From the NCBI GenBank assembly GCA_018435665.1, contig JAHDND010000024.1, forward strand, positions 1 through 64,000: 64,000 nt of DNA, read 5' to 3'. This DNA is from Candidatus Thiosymbion sp. (lineage in GTDB: Bacteria > Pseudomonadota > Gammaproteobacteria > Chromatiales > Chromatiaceae). Below the pieces are notes generated by a model, which saw nothing but the letters and a program-made list of their open reading frames with translations, ran no database searches and was not told the DNA's origin. Shown piece by piece: positions 46,940 through 56,007 of this stretch (the stretch's first letter is position 1; each line of letters opens with the position of its first letter). The translations under genes were made by a program, and so were the position numbers.

Positions 46940-48385
46940 ATGGACTACCTGAACGCCATCGCCAACCGCTTTCGCGCCACCGCCCCGGCGGCGGATTACT
47001 GGTCCCTGCGCCTGGTCAGCGAGGAGACGGAGCACCTGGCGGTCCGCCAGGGGGTGTCGGAACCCAGCGCCCTGGGCTCTAGCCTGGGGGCCATGGTCAC
47101 CCTGGTCCAGGCAGGCGGTATTGGCTATGGCGCCACCTCCGATCTCAGCCCCGCCGGTCTGACGGCCGCCTGGGCGCGGGCGGCGCGCTGGGCGGAATGG
47201 CATGCCCGCCTGGGGCTCTTTCCGGCTGACCTCTATCCCCGTTCCAGCCTGCGGGCGGACTATGCCAGCCCAGTGGTGGAGCCCTGGGAGGGCCTGAGCC
47301 TGGTGGACAGGCTCGATCTGCTGCATGACGCCTGCGCGGCCCTGGAGATCGACCCGCGCATCGTCGACAGCTCCGCCTGGCTGGGTCGACGCCTGGTCCG
47401 GCAACTGCTCATCACCAGCGACGGCGGCGAGGTCCGGCATCGGAGCGATCAGGTTTCCTCCGGGCTGATGGCGGTGGCCAACGCCGGCAGCCAGACCCAG
47501 ACCCGCACCGGCGGGGGGGCGGACTGGGGCGGCCAGGGGGGGCTGGAGCGGCTGGCCCAGGTCGGTTTCCGCGCGGACGCCCACCGGGTCGCCGCCGAGG
47601 CCCTGGCCCTGCTCGACGCCCCTGAGTGTCCGGCGGGGACCCGCGATCTGATCCTGATGCCGAGCCAGATGATCCTGCAGATTCACGAGAGCATCGGCCA
47701 CCCCCTGGAGCTGGATCGGATCCTGGGCGACGAGCGCAACTACGCCGGCACCAGTTTCGTCACCCCGGACCTGTTCGGGCGCTATCGCTATGGCTCCGAA
47801 CTGCTGAATGTCACCTTCGACCCCGGGGTCCCCGGGGAACTGGCCAGCGCCGTCGCCGACGACGAGGGCACCCCGGCCACCCGTCAGTATCTGATCCGCC
47901 AGGGCATCCTGGAGCGGCCCCTGGGCGGGCGCTTGTCCCAGGCCCGGGCCGGGCTCCCCGGGGTCGCCACCGCCCGGGCCAGCGCCTGGGACCGGCCGCC
48001 GATCGACCGCATGGCCAACCTCAATCTGGAGCCGGGCAGCGACCGCCTGGCGGACCTCATCGCCCGGGTGGAGCACGGCGTCCTCATGGACACCAATCGC
48101 TCCTGGTCCATCGATGATAGCCGCAACAAGTTTCAGTTCGGCTGTGAACTGGGGCGACTGATCGAGGATGGCGAGCTCAAGGGCCTGGTGCGCAACCCCG
48201 GCTACCGGGGCATTTCCGCCAGCTTCTGGCGCTCCCTGGCCGGGGTGGGCGATGCCTCCACCTTGGAGGTCCGCGGCGTCTACACCTGCGGCAAGGGCGA
48301 GCCCAACCAGTCCATCCAGGTCGGCCACGCCTCCCCGCCCGCCCTGTTCCGGGCGGTCGAGGTCTTCGGGGGCGGGGAAGAATGA
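46940..48385 (+). CDS. TldD paralogue with intact metal site
   Basis: The 481-residue TldD/PmbA-family protein has its own HExxxH motif in HESIGHPLELDRILGDE (about residue 252) and the C-terminal TCGKGEPNQSIQVGHASP. It is clearly diverged from the tldD at 42407 and belongs to the second TldD type seen in many proteobacteria. ATG 46940 follows pmbA after five bases. A TldE-like gene follows after about 100 bp, so this looks like a second protease pair. Substrate unknown; no obvious modified-peptide precursor is nearby. Confidence 0.9.
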   Translation: MDYLNAIANRFRATAPAADYWSLRLVSEETEHLAVRQGVSEPSALGSSLGAMVTLVQAGGIGYGATSDLSPAGLTAAWARAARWAEWHARLGLFPADLYPRSSLRADYASPVVEPWEGLSLVDRLDLLHDACAALEIDPRIVDSSAWLGRRLVRQLLITSDGGEVRHRSDQVSSGLMAVANAGSQTQTRTGGGADWGGQGGLERLAQVGFRADAHRVAAEALALLDAPECPAGTRDLILMPSQMILQIHESIGHPLELDRILGDERNYAGTSFVTPDLFGRYRYGSELLNVTFDPGVPGELASAVADDEGTPATRQYLIRQGILERPLGGRLSQARAGLPGVATARASAWDRPPIDRMANLNLEPGSDRLADLIARVEHGVLMDTNRSWSIDDSRNKFQFGCELGRLIEDGELKGLVRNPGYRGISASFWRSLAGVGDASTLEVRGVYTCGKGEPNQSIQVGHASPPALFRAVEVFGGGEE

Positions 48386-48488
48386 GGCGCGGGGGGTGGC
48401 ACAACCGGCCTGCGTCGCCAATGGATAACAGCTGGGTGACCCGGGAATTCGCCCGGACGGGCGAGCCGGTAACGAGGGGGAAGTCACG

Positions 48489-49979
48489 ATGAGGGACCGG
48501 GCTTTTTTCGACCTCAGCGACCGTCTGTGCCAGGAACTGCACGGGGAAGAGGTCCTGTTCTGCAACCTGGAGGGCGAGGATTCGGATTTCGTCCGCCTCA
48601 ACGGGAACCGGATCCGCCAGGCCGGGGGCGTCAGCGCCTGGGGCCTGAGCCTGGATCTCATCAGTGGTCAGCGGCAGGCCCAGGCAAGCTGCGACCTCAG
48701 CGGTGATCGGGATGCCGACCTGGCCCGGGCCCGATCCCTGCTCCAGCGCCTGCGGGAACGCCTGCCCCATGTCCCCGAGGACCCCTATCTCCATTATTCC
48801 ACCACCCCGACCGAGAGTTACCGGGTTCAGGGGTCAGGGCAGGAGGTGGGGGCGGGGACCCTGAGCCAGGATAAGGACCCCGGGGGGGATGATCAGTCAG
48901 AGGGTGAGGAGCATGGCGGGCGGGAAGAACCTGGAGTACCTAAGGAGTCAAGGGGACGGGATGACTCCGGGGTGCGACCAGGGGGCCACGGTGGCACCGC
49001 CACGAGCGACGACTGGGACAGCGCCGACGTCATCGCCGATCTCACCCAGGCGGCCGCGGGGCTGGACCTGGTGGGTATCTGGGCCAGTGGCGAGCTGAGC
49101 GCCGGCCTGGTCAGTTCCCTCGGGCATCGCCACTGGCATGCCAGTCGCAGCTTCAACCTGGACTTCAGCTGCTACCTGGCGGGGGACAAGGCGGTCAAGG
49201 CCAACCTCAGTGGCCAGGCCTGGGATCCGCGGGCGCTGGCGGCCAAGCTGGCGGGGGTGCGTCGTCACCTGGAGGTCCTGGCACGCCCGGCGCGGGTCAT
49301 CCCCCCGGGCCGCTATCGGGCCTGGCTGGCCCCGGCGGCGGTGGCCGAACTCCTGGAACTCCTGGCCTGGGGTGGTTTTGGCCTCAAGGACCACCGGACC
49401 GCGCAGACGCCGTTGCTGCGCCTGGCGCGGGGCGAGCGCCACCTCGACCCCCGGATCACCCTCCACGAGGCGCATGGCCGCGGGCTGGTGCCGGGTTTCA
49501 CCGCCGAAGGCTTCGTCAAGCCCGCGACAGTCACCCTCATCGCCGCTGGCCGCTACCAGGATTGCCTGGTGGACAGTCGCAGCGCCCGAGAATACGGTCA
49601 GCAGGTCAATGTCGCCGGGGAGGCGCCGGAGTCCCTGGCCTTGGAAGCGGGGGATATCCCCGTCGCCGACATGTGGCGGCGGCTGGACACCGGGCTGGCC
49701 ATCGGCAATCTCTGGTATCTCAACTATGCCGACCGCAACGACTGCCGGATCACCGGCATGACCCGTTTCGCCACCTTCTGGGTCGAGAACGGCGAGCCGG
49801 TGGCCCCGGTGGAGGTGATGCGCTTCGATGACTCCCTGTACCACCTCTGGGGTGACCGCCTGGTGGGCCTGACCCGGGAACGCGAGCTCATTGTCTCGCC
49901 GGAAACCTACGAGGGTCGCTCTCGCGCCAGCGCCCTCCTGCCGGGGATGCTGGTCAGCGGGATCGATCTGGCGTTGTGA
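48489..49979 (+). CDS. TldE/PmbA paralogue with low-complexity insert
   Basis: The 496-residue protein of the TldD/PmbA superfamily has no HExxxH. Conserved C-terminal features such as GLAIGNLWYLNYADRNDCRITGMTRF and the FWVENGEPVAPVEVMRF stretch identify it. Residues about 114-174 (nt 48828-49010) are a Gly/Glu/Asp/Ser-rich hydrophilic insert in an otherwise ordered domain. It probably pairs with the TldD paralogue just upstream. Confidence 0.85.
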   Translation: MRDRAFFDLSDRLCQELHGEEVLFCNLEGEDSDFVRLNGNRIRQAGGVSAWGLSLDLISGQRQAQASCDLSGDRDADLARARSLLQRLRERLPHVPEDPYLHYSTTPTESYRVQGSGQEVGAGTLSQDKDPGGDDQSEGEEHGGREEPGVPKESRGRDDSGVRPGGHGGTATSDDWDSADVIADLTQAAAGLDLVGIWASGELSAGLVSSLGHRHWHASRSFNLDFSCYLAGDKAVKANLSGQAWDPRALAAKLAGVRRHLEVLARPARVIPPGRYRAWLAPAAVAELLELLAWGGFGLKDHRTAQTPLLRLARGERHLDPRITLHEAHGRGLVPGFTAEGFVKPATVTLIAAGRYQDCLVDSRSAREYGQQVNVAGEAPESLALEAGDIPVADMWRRLDTGLAIGNLWYLNYADRNDCRITGMTRFATFWVENGEPVAPVEVMRFDDSLYHLWGDRLVGLTRERELIVSPETYEGRSRASALLPGMLVSGIDLAL

Positions 49980-50021
49980 TCCCGAAAAATGGTCTCCAGC
50001 CCAACCTAACCCTTCGACTCC

Positions 50022-50612
50022 TCAGGGCTGGATGTGAATCGGCGTCCCGTCCTTGACCGCCTGCCAGATTTCGTCCATCTCGTGATTTTTGACGGCGATG
50101 CAGCCGTTGGTCCAGTCGATGCGATCGTACTCGGCTTGCACGGCCGCTGACTTGATGTAGTTCGGTCGGCCGTGGATCATGATCATGCCGCCGGGTTGGT
50201 AACCGGCCTCCTGGGCGCGCAAGCGGTCATCGACGCTGGGATAGGAGACGTGGATTGACTTGTAGAACTGGCTACGGTGGTTCCGCCAGTCCAGCACGTA
50301 CTTACCCTCCGGGGTCCGTTGGTCTCCCTCTCGGTACTTGTGGCCGGTCGGGTCCTTGCCCAAGGCGACCCGATATTCGCGCATCACCTTGCCATCCTTG
50401 ATCAGCCGCAATTTGCGATCCGATTTATCGACGACGACCTCGTCGGCAGTGGTCAGTTTAGGGGATGAGGTGTCTTTGGTCGTGGAGCACCCGGTCAGCC
50501 AGCCGGCCAGACAGAGCGTGGCGCAAACCAAGGCGCCGGCCCTGCCCTGGGTCTTGGCCCAGGACCTGGCCTTGGGAGAAGAAAGGGGATTATGCGTACG
50601 AAGTGGAGTCAT
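50022..50612 (-). CDS. L,D-transpeptidase lipoprotein (YafK-like), third
   Basis: The 196-residue protein has a lipoprotein signal (LCLAGWLTGC, canonical lipobox) and a YkuD-type domain with MIMIHGRPNYI and the active Cys in DWTNGCIAVKNHEMDEIW, the arrangement of the YafK/DpaA-like group. In E. coli DpaA cuts Lpp from peptidoglycan, so with the ErfK-type enzyme and Lpp-like protein at 15-16 kb both attachment and release could be covered; this is inference. The start is set at ATG 50612; an upstream in-frame start at 50648 exists. Confidence 0.85.
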   Translation of the reverse strand: MTPLRTHNPLSSPKARSWAKTQGRAGALVCATLCLAGWLTGCSTTKDTSSPKLTTADEVVVDKSDRKLRLIKDGKVMREYRVALGKDPTGHKYREGDQRTPEGKYVLDWRNHRSQFYKSIHVSYPSVDDRLRAQEAGYQPGGMIMIHGRPNYIKSAAVQAEYDRIDWTNGCIAVKNHEMDEIWQAVKDGTPIHIQP

Positions 50613-50739
50613 GCCGTCTTTCAACCCAGCAACTAGTAGCAACAGCACTCAAAGTAAACGACGGGAGCTTATCCCCGTCAAGTGATTGCGTGGTTGAGTT
50701 GATGTGGCCAGTGTGACTGACGGGCAGGCGGCACCTGTT

Positions 50740-50774
50740 ACCGCTTTCCGTGCGACGTAACGGATAGCGGTTTT
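50740..50774 (+). terminator. Hairpin followed by short T run
   Basis: ACCGCTTTCCGT (50740-50751), an 8-base loop and ACGGATAGCGGT (50760-50771) pair with one mismatch and are followed by TTT. It lies downstream of the 58-residue minus-strand gene, but the T run is on the plus strand, so its role is unclear. Confidence 0.4.
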
Positions 50775-50883
50775 CGTGCGGGGGTGGGGAGATTCGGCAG
50801 TAACCTCACGGGAGTAACGAGAAGGTCATGGCGTGACCTGCGCCTTGGCAGGGATCGGCCGCGGTCTTACCCCCGTCCTACGA

Positions 50884-51060
50884 TCAGAGATAGCGCAGGG
50901 ATGAATCGCGATCGACGTGGGACGACGGGGCCTGCGGCTCGGCCAGCTCCACGGCGGCAGGACGGGCCTCTTCGGCGGCCAGACGCGCCTGCTCATTCAG
51001 GACCATGGTGGACGAGACGCTACCCACGGTGAGGGTGATGGCTGTTAGAACGCTGAACAT
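50884..51060 (-). CDS. Small exported or membrane-tethered protein, 58 residues
   Basis: A short frame beginning MFSVLTAITLTVGSVSSTMV, hydrophobic at the N-terminus, continues as an Ala/Glu-rich body (NEQARLAAEEARPAAVELAE) and ends SLRYL. GGGAGG lies eight or nine bases before ATG 51060, and a good sigma-70-type promoter is at 51099-51126, giving real support to so short a frame. It may be a secreted peptide or single-pass protein. No family recognised. It lies between lgt and the third L,D-transpeptidase. Confidence 0.6.
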   Translation of the reverse strand: MFSVLTAITLTVGSVSSTMVLNEQARLAAEEARPAAVELAEPQAPSSHVDRDSSLRYL

Positions 51061-51098
51061 GCGGGCTTCCTCCCGAAAACATCGGTTTCGTGTCCTTC

Positions 51099-51126
51099 AT
51101 TATATAAGCATTTGCTAATTTAACAA
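51099..51126 (-). promoter_or_regulatory. Sigma-70-type promoter of the 58-residue gene
   Basis: On the minus strand, TTGTTA (51126-51121) is followed after 16 bases by a perfect TATAAT (51104-51099), in an AT-rich island of a GC-rich genome. The start codon is about 40 bp downstream. Confidence 0.65.
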
Positions 51127-51253
51127 GCCGCCGACCCGCCATTCTCCGCCTCAGATGCTGTGAAAAAAACTCCTGATCAGGCTTCTCGGCATCTTGAATA
51201 ATAAGGAGATAGCACCCCTGGGACTGACCAGGAACGGAATTTTTCACAAGCTC

Positions 51254-52084
51254 TCAGGCGGCGGAATGACGACGATACGCCAGGATGAGCAGCAGGGTGC
51301 CCGCCAGGATCATGGGCAGGCTCAGAAGTTGGCCCATGGTGAGCCAGTCGAAGGCCAGGTAGCCGATGTGGCTGTCCGGTACCCGCACCAGTTCCACCAG
51401 GCCGCGGAAGACGCCGTAGCCAAGCAGGAAGAGTCCGGAGACGGCCATGGTCGGGCGTGGCCGGCGGGAGAAAATCCAGAGGATGAGGAAGAGGGCGAGC
51501 CCTTCCAGGGCCGCCTCGTAGAGTTGGGAAGGGTGCAGGGCATGGCTCCACTCGGAGCCGGGCGGCAGGTCCCGGCAATACTGTGGGAAACGCGCGCAAG
51601 ACAGCCGCATGCCCCAGGCGACATCCGTGGCCCGGCCCCAGAGTTCGCCATTGATGAAGTTGCCGATGCGCCCGGCCAGCAGCCCCAGGGGCACCAGGGG
51701 GGCGATGAAATCGGTCACCTCGAAAAAGGTCCGGCCCCGTCGCCGGCCATAGAGCGCCATGGCCACCAGGACGCCGATGAGCCCCCCATGGAAGGACATG
51801 CCCCCCTCCCAGACCCGGAAGAGGTTGAGGGGGTTGGCGAGGATCTGGTCGAAGCCGTAAAAGAGCATGTAGCCCAGGCGCCCGCCGGCGATGACGCCAA
51901 TCACGCCATAGAAGAGCAGATCGTCCACCATCGGGGGGCTCCAGCCCGAGCCTGGGCGGCCGGCGCGATAGCGGCCAAGGCCCCAGAAGGCGGCGAAGCC
52001 CAGCAGGTACATGAGCCCGTACCAGTGGATCTTGAGGGGGCCCAGGGCCAGGGCGACGGGGTCGATGTCGGGATAAGTCAGCAT
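51254..52084 (-). CDS. lgt: Prolipoprotein diacylglyceryl transferase
   Basis: Lgt adds diacylglycerol to the lipobox Cys of prolipoproteins in the inner membrane. It is 276 residues with seven predicted membrane helices. The signature [13 protein letters not shown] is complete, and the conserved [18 protein letters not shown] and HPSQLYEA segments are present. Met at 52084 ([12 protein letters not shown]) fits the family; one at 52093 is possible. It serves the lipoproteins in this window (Lpp-like, YafK-like). Confidence 0.96.
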   Translation of the reverse strand: MLTYPDIDPVALALGPLKIHWYGLMYLLGFAAFWGLGRYRAGRPGSGWSPPMVDDLLFYGVIGVIAGGRLGYMLFYGFDQILANPLNLFRVWEGGMSFHGGLIGVLVAMALYGRRRGRTFFEVTDFIAPLVPLGLLAGRIGNFINGELWGRATDVAWGMRLSCARFPQYCRDLPPGSEWSHALHPSQLYEAALEGLALFLILWIFSRRPRPTMAVSGLFLLGYGVFRGLVELVRVPDSHIGYLAFDWLTMGQLLSLPMILAGTLLLILAYRRHSAA

Positions 52085-52119
52085 GGCGCGCATCTTACTC
52101 CAGGGGCGGCGAAATGACC

Positions 52120-54138
52120 TCAGGCCACCAGCCCCTTGGACTGGAGTTCCTTGAGCTTGTCCCGCACCGCAGCCGCCTTCTCGAACTCCAGGTCCTTGGC
52201 GTACTGGTACATCTCCTTTTCCAGGGCCTTGATCTTGCGAGCCATCTGCGCCGGGGTCAGGCCGGCGTATTCCGCGGTTTCCTCCGCCACCCGGGCGTAT
52301 TCCCTGGCCGACTTGGGCCCGCCGGGGATGCTGGCCTCCATGATGTCGGCGATGGCCTTGCGGATGGTCTGGGGGGTGATGCCGTGGTCGGCGTTGAAGG
52401 CGGCCTGTTTGGCGCGGCGGCGTTCGGTCTCGCCGATGGCCCTTTCCATGGAGCCGGTGAGGGTGTCGGCGTAGAGGATGGCCTTGCCGTTGGCGTTGCG
52501 GGCGGCGCGGCCGATGGTCTGGATCAGGGAGCCTTCGGAACGCAGGAAGCCCTCCTTGTCGGCGTCGAGGATGGCCACCAGGGACACTTCGGGCATGTCC
52601 AGGCCCTCGCGCAGCAGGTTGATGCCCACCAGGACGTCGAACTCCCCCAGGCGCAGGTCGCGGATGATCTCCACCCGCTCCACGGTCTCGATGTCCGAGT
52701 GCAGATAGCGCACCCGCACCCCGTGGTCGCGGAAGTAATCGGTCAGGTCCTCGGCCATGCGCTTGGTCAGGGTGGTGACCAGGACGCGCTCATCGCGCTG
52801 GACGCGGAGGCGGATCTCCGACATGAGATCGTCGACCTGATGCAGGGCCGGGCGCACCTCCACCGCCGGGTCCACCAGGCCGGTGGGGCGCACCACCTGC
52901 TCGACGATGGCCCCGGAATGCTGGATCTCGTAAGTGCGCGGGGTGGCGGAGACATAGATGGTCTGGGGCTGGCGCGCCTGGAACTCCTCGAAGCGCAGAG
53001 GGCGGTTGTCGAGGGCCGAGGGCAGGCGGAAGCCGTACTCCACCAGATTCTCCTTGCGCGAGCGGTCGCCCTTGTACATGCCGCCGAGCTGGGGCACGGT
53101 GACATGGCTCTCATCGATGATCACCAGGGCATCGTCGGGCAGGTAGTCGTAAAGGGTGGGGGGTGGTTCCCCCGCCTGGCGCCCGGACAGGTAGCGGGAG
53201 TAATTCTCGATGCCGGAGCAGTAGCCCACCTCCACCATCATCTCCAGGTCGAAGAGGGTGCGCTGCTCCAGGCGCTGGGCCTCCACCAGCTTGTCGTTCG
53301 CCCGCAGCCAGGCCAGGCGGTCCTTGAGTTCGACCTTGATCTGCTCCACCGCCGCCAGCACTACCTCCCGGGGCGTGGCGTAGTGGGTCTTGGGGTAGAC
53401 GGTGTAACGGGCGACCTTGCGCAGCACCTCGCCGGTGAGGGGGTCGAAGACCGCCAGGGACTCGATCTCGTCGTCGAACAGGGTGACGCGCAGGGCCTCC
53501 TCGTCCGATTCCGCCGGGTGGATGTCGATGACGTCGCCGCGCACGCGGAAGGTGCCGCGGTGCAGTTCCACCTCGTTGCGCTTGTATTGCAAGTCCGCCA
53601 GGCGGCGCAGGATGGCGCGCTGGTCCACCGGCTCGCCACGGCTCAGGTGCAGCACCATGCTCATGTAGGCGTCCGGGTCCCCCAGGCCGTAGATGGAGGA
53701 GACGGTGGCGACGATGATGACGTCCGGCCGCTCCAGGATGGCCTTGGTGGCGGAGAGGCGCATCTGCTCGATGTGCTCATTGATGGATGCGTCCTTCTCG
53801 ATATAGGTGTCCGAGGCGGGGACATAGGCCTCCGGCTGGTAATAGTCGTAGTAGGAGACGAAATACTCCACCGCGTTGCGGGGGAAGAAGTCGCGCATCT
53901 CGCCGTAGAGCTGGGCGGCCAGGGTCTTGTTGGGGGCCAGGATCAGGGCCGGGCGTTGCAGCTCCTGGATGACATTGGCCACGGTGAAGGTCTTGCCCGA
54001 GCCCGTCACCCCCAGCAGGGTCATGCCCGCCTCGCCATCCCGCAGTCCCTCCGCCAGGCGGCGGATGGCCTCCGGCTGATCGCCGGCGGGGCGGAAGGGG
54101 GAGACCAGTTCGAAGGGTTTGTCGGGGGCTTTGCTCAT
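52120..54138 (-). CDS. uvrB: UvrABC system protein B
   Basis: UvrB is the helicase-like damage-verification subunit of nucleotide excision repair. It is 672 residues: Walker [15 protein letters not shown], the beta-hairpin region ([12 protein letters not shown]), DESHVT, helicase motifs ([24 protein letters not shown]) and the C-terminal UVR coiled-coil domain that binds UvrC ([22 protein letters not shown]). ATG 54138 fits homologues; the frame is open further upstream without similarity. It is divergent from the aminotransferase gene across 277 bp. Confidence 0.97.
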   Translation of the reverse strand: MSKAPDKPFELVSPFRPAGDQPEAIRRLAEGLRDGEAGMTLLGVTGSGKTFTVANVIQELQRPALILAPNKTLAAQLYGEMRDFFPRNAVEYFVSYYDYYQPEAYVPASDTYIEKDASINEHIEQMRLSATKAILERPDVIIVATVSSIYGLGDPDAYMSMVLHLSRGEPVDQRAILRRLADLQYKRNEVELHRGTFRVRGDVIDIHPAESDEEALRVTLFDDEIESLAVFDPLTGEVLRKVARYTVYPKTHYATPREVVLAAVEQIKVELKDRLAWLRANDKLVEAQRLEQRTLFDLEMMVEVGYCSGIENYSRYLSGRQAGEPPPTLYDYLPDDALVIIDESHVTVPQLGGMYKGDRSRKENLVEYGFRLPSALDNRPLRFEEFQARQPQTIYVSATPRTYEIQHSGAIVEQVVRPTGLVDPAVEVRPALHQVDDLMSEIRLRVQRDERVLVTTLTKRMAEDLTDYFRDHGVRVRYLHSDIETVERVEIIRDLRLGEFDVLVGINLLREGLDMPEVSLVAILDADKEGFLRSEGSLIQTIGRAARNANGKAILYADTLTGSMERAIGETERRRAKQAAFNADHGITPQTIRKAIADIMEASIPGGPKSAREYARVAEETAEYAGLTPAQMARKIKALEKEMYQYAKDLEFEKAAAVRDKLKELQSKGLVA

Positions 54139-54415
54139 CGGGAGGGGGCTGGAGGGATTCAGGGATGATAGGGGGAGTAGGGAAGGGACGAATGGCTCCA
54201 AAGGGGGGTAAATCAGGCCCAAGTATCCTGGCCGCGACCTCGCCGCCTCGCCCTCACCAATCCCGATGCCGGAAAAGGCGCAATTGGCTATTATTGGGAG
54301 CCGTGCCCGCGATTGCCAGGGCGCCGCATTTTCACCATTCGCCCAACCTGTGATCACTGCCGCCGATCACGGCACCGATCATCAAGAACCGACCACAGCC
54401 CCGAGAACAGGACCG

Positions 54416-55600
54416 ATGAGCAGCAAACTTTCCGCCCGCGTACTAGCCGTCAAGCCTTCGGCGACCCTCGCCATCACCGCCCGCGCCAAGGCCCTGCGCG
54501 CCGCCGGCAAGGACGTGGTCGGCCTGGGCGCCGGCGAGCCGGACTTCGACACCCCGGACCACATCAAGGACGCCGCCATCAAGGCCATCAACGACGGCTT
54601 CACCAAGTACACCCCGGTGGAGGGCACCGCCGAGCTGCGCCGCGCCATCTGCGACAAGTTCAAGCGCGAGAACGGCTTCGACTACAGCCCCGAGGAGATC
54701 CTGGTCTCCTGCGGTGGCAAGCAGAGCTTCTACAACCTGGCCCAGGCCATCCTCGACCCGGGTGACGAGGTCATCATCCCCGCCCCCTACTGGGTGTCCT
54801 ATCCCGACATGTCCATCCTCGCCGGTGGCGTGCCGGTCATCGTCGACGCCGGGGCGGACCAGAGCTTCAAGATCACCCCCGCCCAGCTCGAGGCGGCCAT
54901 CACCCCGCGCACCGGCCTGTTCGTCATCAACAGCCCCTCCAACCCCACCGGCATGTCCTATACCGGCGAGGAACTGGCGGCCCTGGGCGAGGTGCTACGC
55001 CGTCATCCCCAGGTGGTCATCGCCACCGACGACATGTACGAGCATATCCGCTGGAGCAGCGAGCCCTTCGTCAACATCCTCAACGTCTGCCCCGACCTGG
55101 CCCCCCGCACCCTGGTCCTCAACGGCGTCTCCAAGGCCTACTCCATGACCGGCTGGCGCATCGGCTATGCCGCCGGCCCCGCCGACATCATCAAGGCCAT
55201 GAAGAAGATTCAGGGCCAGAGCACCTCCAACCCCACCTCCATCTCCCAGGTCGCCGCCCAGGCCGCCCTGGAAGGCCCCCAAGACTGCATCACCATCATG
55301 GGCGCGGCCTTCAAGGAGCGCCATGACTATGTAGTGAATCGTCTCAACGGCATGGCCGGCATCGAATGCCTGCCCACCGACGGCACCTTCTACGTTTTCC
55401 CCAAGGTCCAGGGCCTGATCGACGCCATCGACGGCGTCAAGGACGACCTGGAATTGGCGGAATACCTGATCGAGCAGGCCGGCGTCGCCTTGGTGCCCGG
55501 CTCCGCCTTCGGCCTCGGCGGCCACGTGCGCATCTCCATCGCCACCAGCATGGCCAACCTGGAGAAGGCCCTGGACCGCATCGCTAGCGTCGCCGGCTGA
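54416..55600 (+). CDS. Aspartate aminotransferase (class I, type Ib)
   Basis: This PLP enzyme interconverts aspartate/oxaloacetate and glutamate/2-oxoglutarate, possibly accepting prephenate in some members. It opens LSARVLAVKPSATLAITARAK. The substrate-binding GLGAGEPDFDTP, SPSNPTGM, and the PLP Lys in SKAYSMTGWRIGYAAG are present, as is the C-terminal Arg in GHVRISIA. ATG 54416 gives 394 residues, standard. A tRNA-Asn gene with its own promoter follows after 69 bp. Confidence 0.95.
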   Translation: MSSKLSARVLAVKPSATLAITARAKALRAAGKDVVGLGAGEPDFDTPDHIKDAAIKAINDGFTKYTPVEGTAELRRAICDKFKRENGFDYSPEEILVSCGGKQSFYNLAQAILDPGDEVIIPAPYWVSYPDMSILAGGVPVIVDAGADQSFKITPAQLEAAITPRTGLFVINSPSNPTGMSYTGEELAALGEVLRRHPQVVIATDDMYEHIRWSSEPFVNILNVCPDLAPRTLVLNGVSKAYSMTGWRIGYAAGPADIIKAMKKIQGQSTSNPTSISQVAAQAALEGPQDCITIMGAAFKERHDYVVNRLNGMAGIECLPTDGTFYVFPKVQGLIDAIDGVKDDLELAEYLIEQAGVALVPGSAFGLGGHVRISIATSMANLEKALDRIASVAG

Positions 55601-55624
55601 GCCAGAAGGGAATCAGCCTTGAGC

Positions 55625-55653
55625 TTGACTCGATAAGCCGGGGTGACTAGACT
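55625..55653 (+). promoter_or_regulatory. Promoter of tRNA-Asn
   Basis: TTGACT (55625-55630) and TAGACT (55648-55653) are separated by exactly 17 bases, matching a sigma-70 promoter at five and four of six positions. The tRNA begins 16 bp after the -10 box. Confidence 0.6.
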
Positions 55654-55669
55654 TCTCTCCCTCAACTAA

Positions 55670-55745
55670 TCCCCGGTAGCTCAGTCGGTAGAGCGGATGA
55701 CTGTTAATCATTAGGTCCGTGGTTCGAGTCCACGCCGGGGAGCCA
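55670..55745 (+). tRNA. tRNA-Asn (anticodon GTT)
   Basis: A 76-base cloverleaf: acceptor TCCCCGG pairing with CCGGGGA, D-arm AGCTCAGTCGGTAGAGC, anticodon loop CTGTTAA with GTT, T-arm GTGGTTCGAGTCCAC, discriminator G and encoded CCA. All stems pair. A terminator-like hairpin follows at 55762. Confidence 0.98.
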
Positions 55746-55761
55746 ATAAATCAAACGCTTA

Positions 55762-55795
55762 GGCCAGGCTAAACCCCTGGCCTTTTGTGTTTTTG
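55762..55795 (+). terminator. Rho-independent terminator after tRNA-Asn
   Basis: GGCCAGG (55762-55768), a 7-base loop, CCTGGCC (55776-55782), then a T-rich tract (TTTTGTGTTTTT). It probably ends the tRNA transcript. Confidence 0.85.
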
Positions 55796-56007
55796 GGGAT
55801 TTGCTATCCATTTGCTATCAAGAACGCGAGTGGTAGGCTCCAATCCTCACGACCAATTTCGACTTTCGCCTCCCCAAACCCCTGACGACGCTGGCTCAGG
55901 CTCGCCCGCACTTGACCGCGGGTGTCAATCGTCGCTGCTTCGCAGCGGCATCGTAAGGCCATCATGGCCTGTTCGGTACCGACAACGCGGACTCGCAACT
56001 GGGACTC

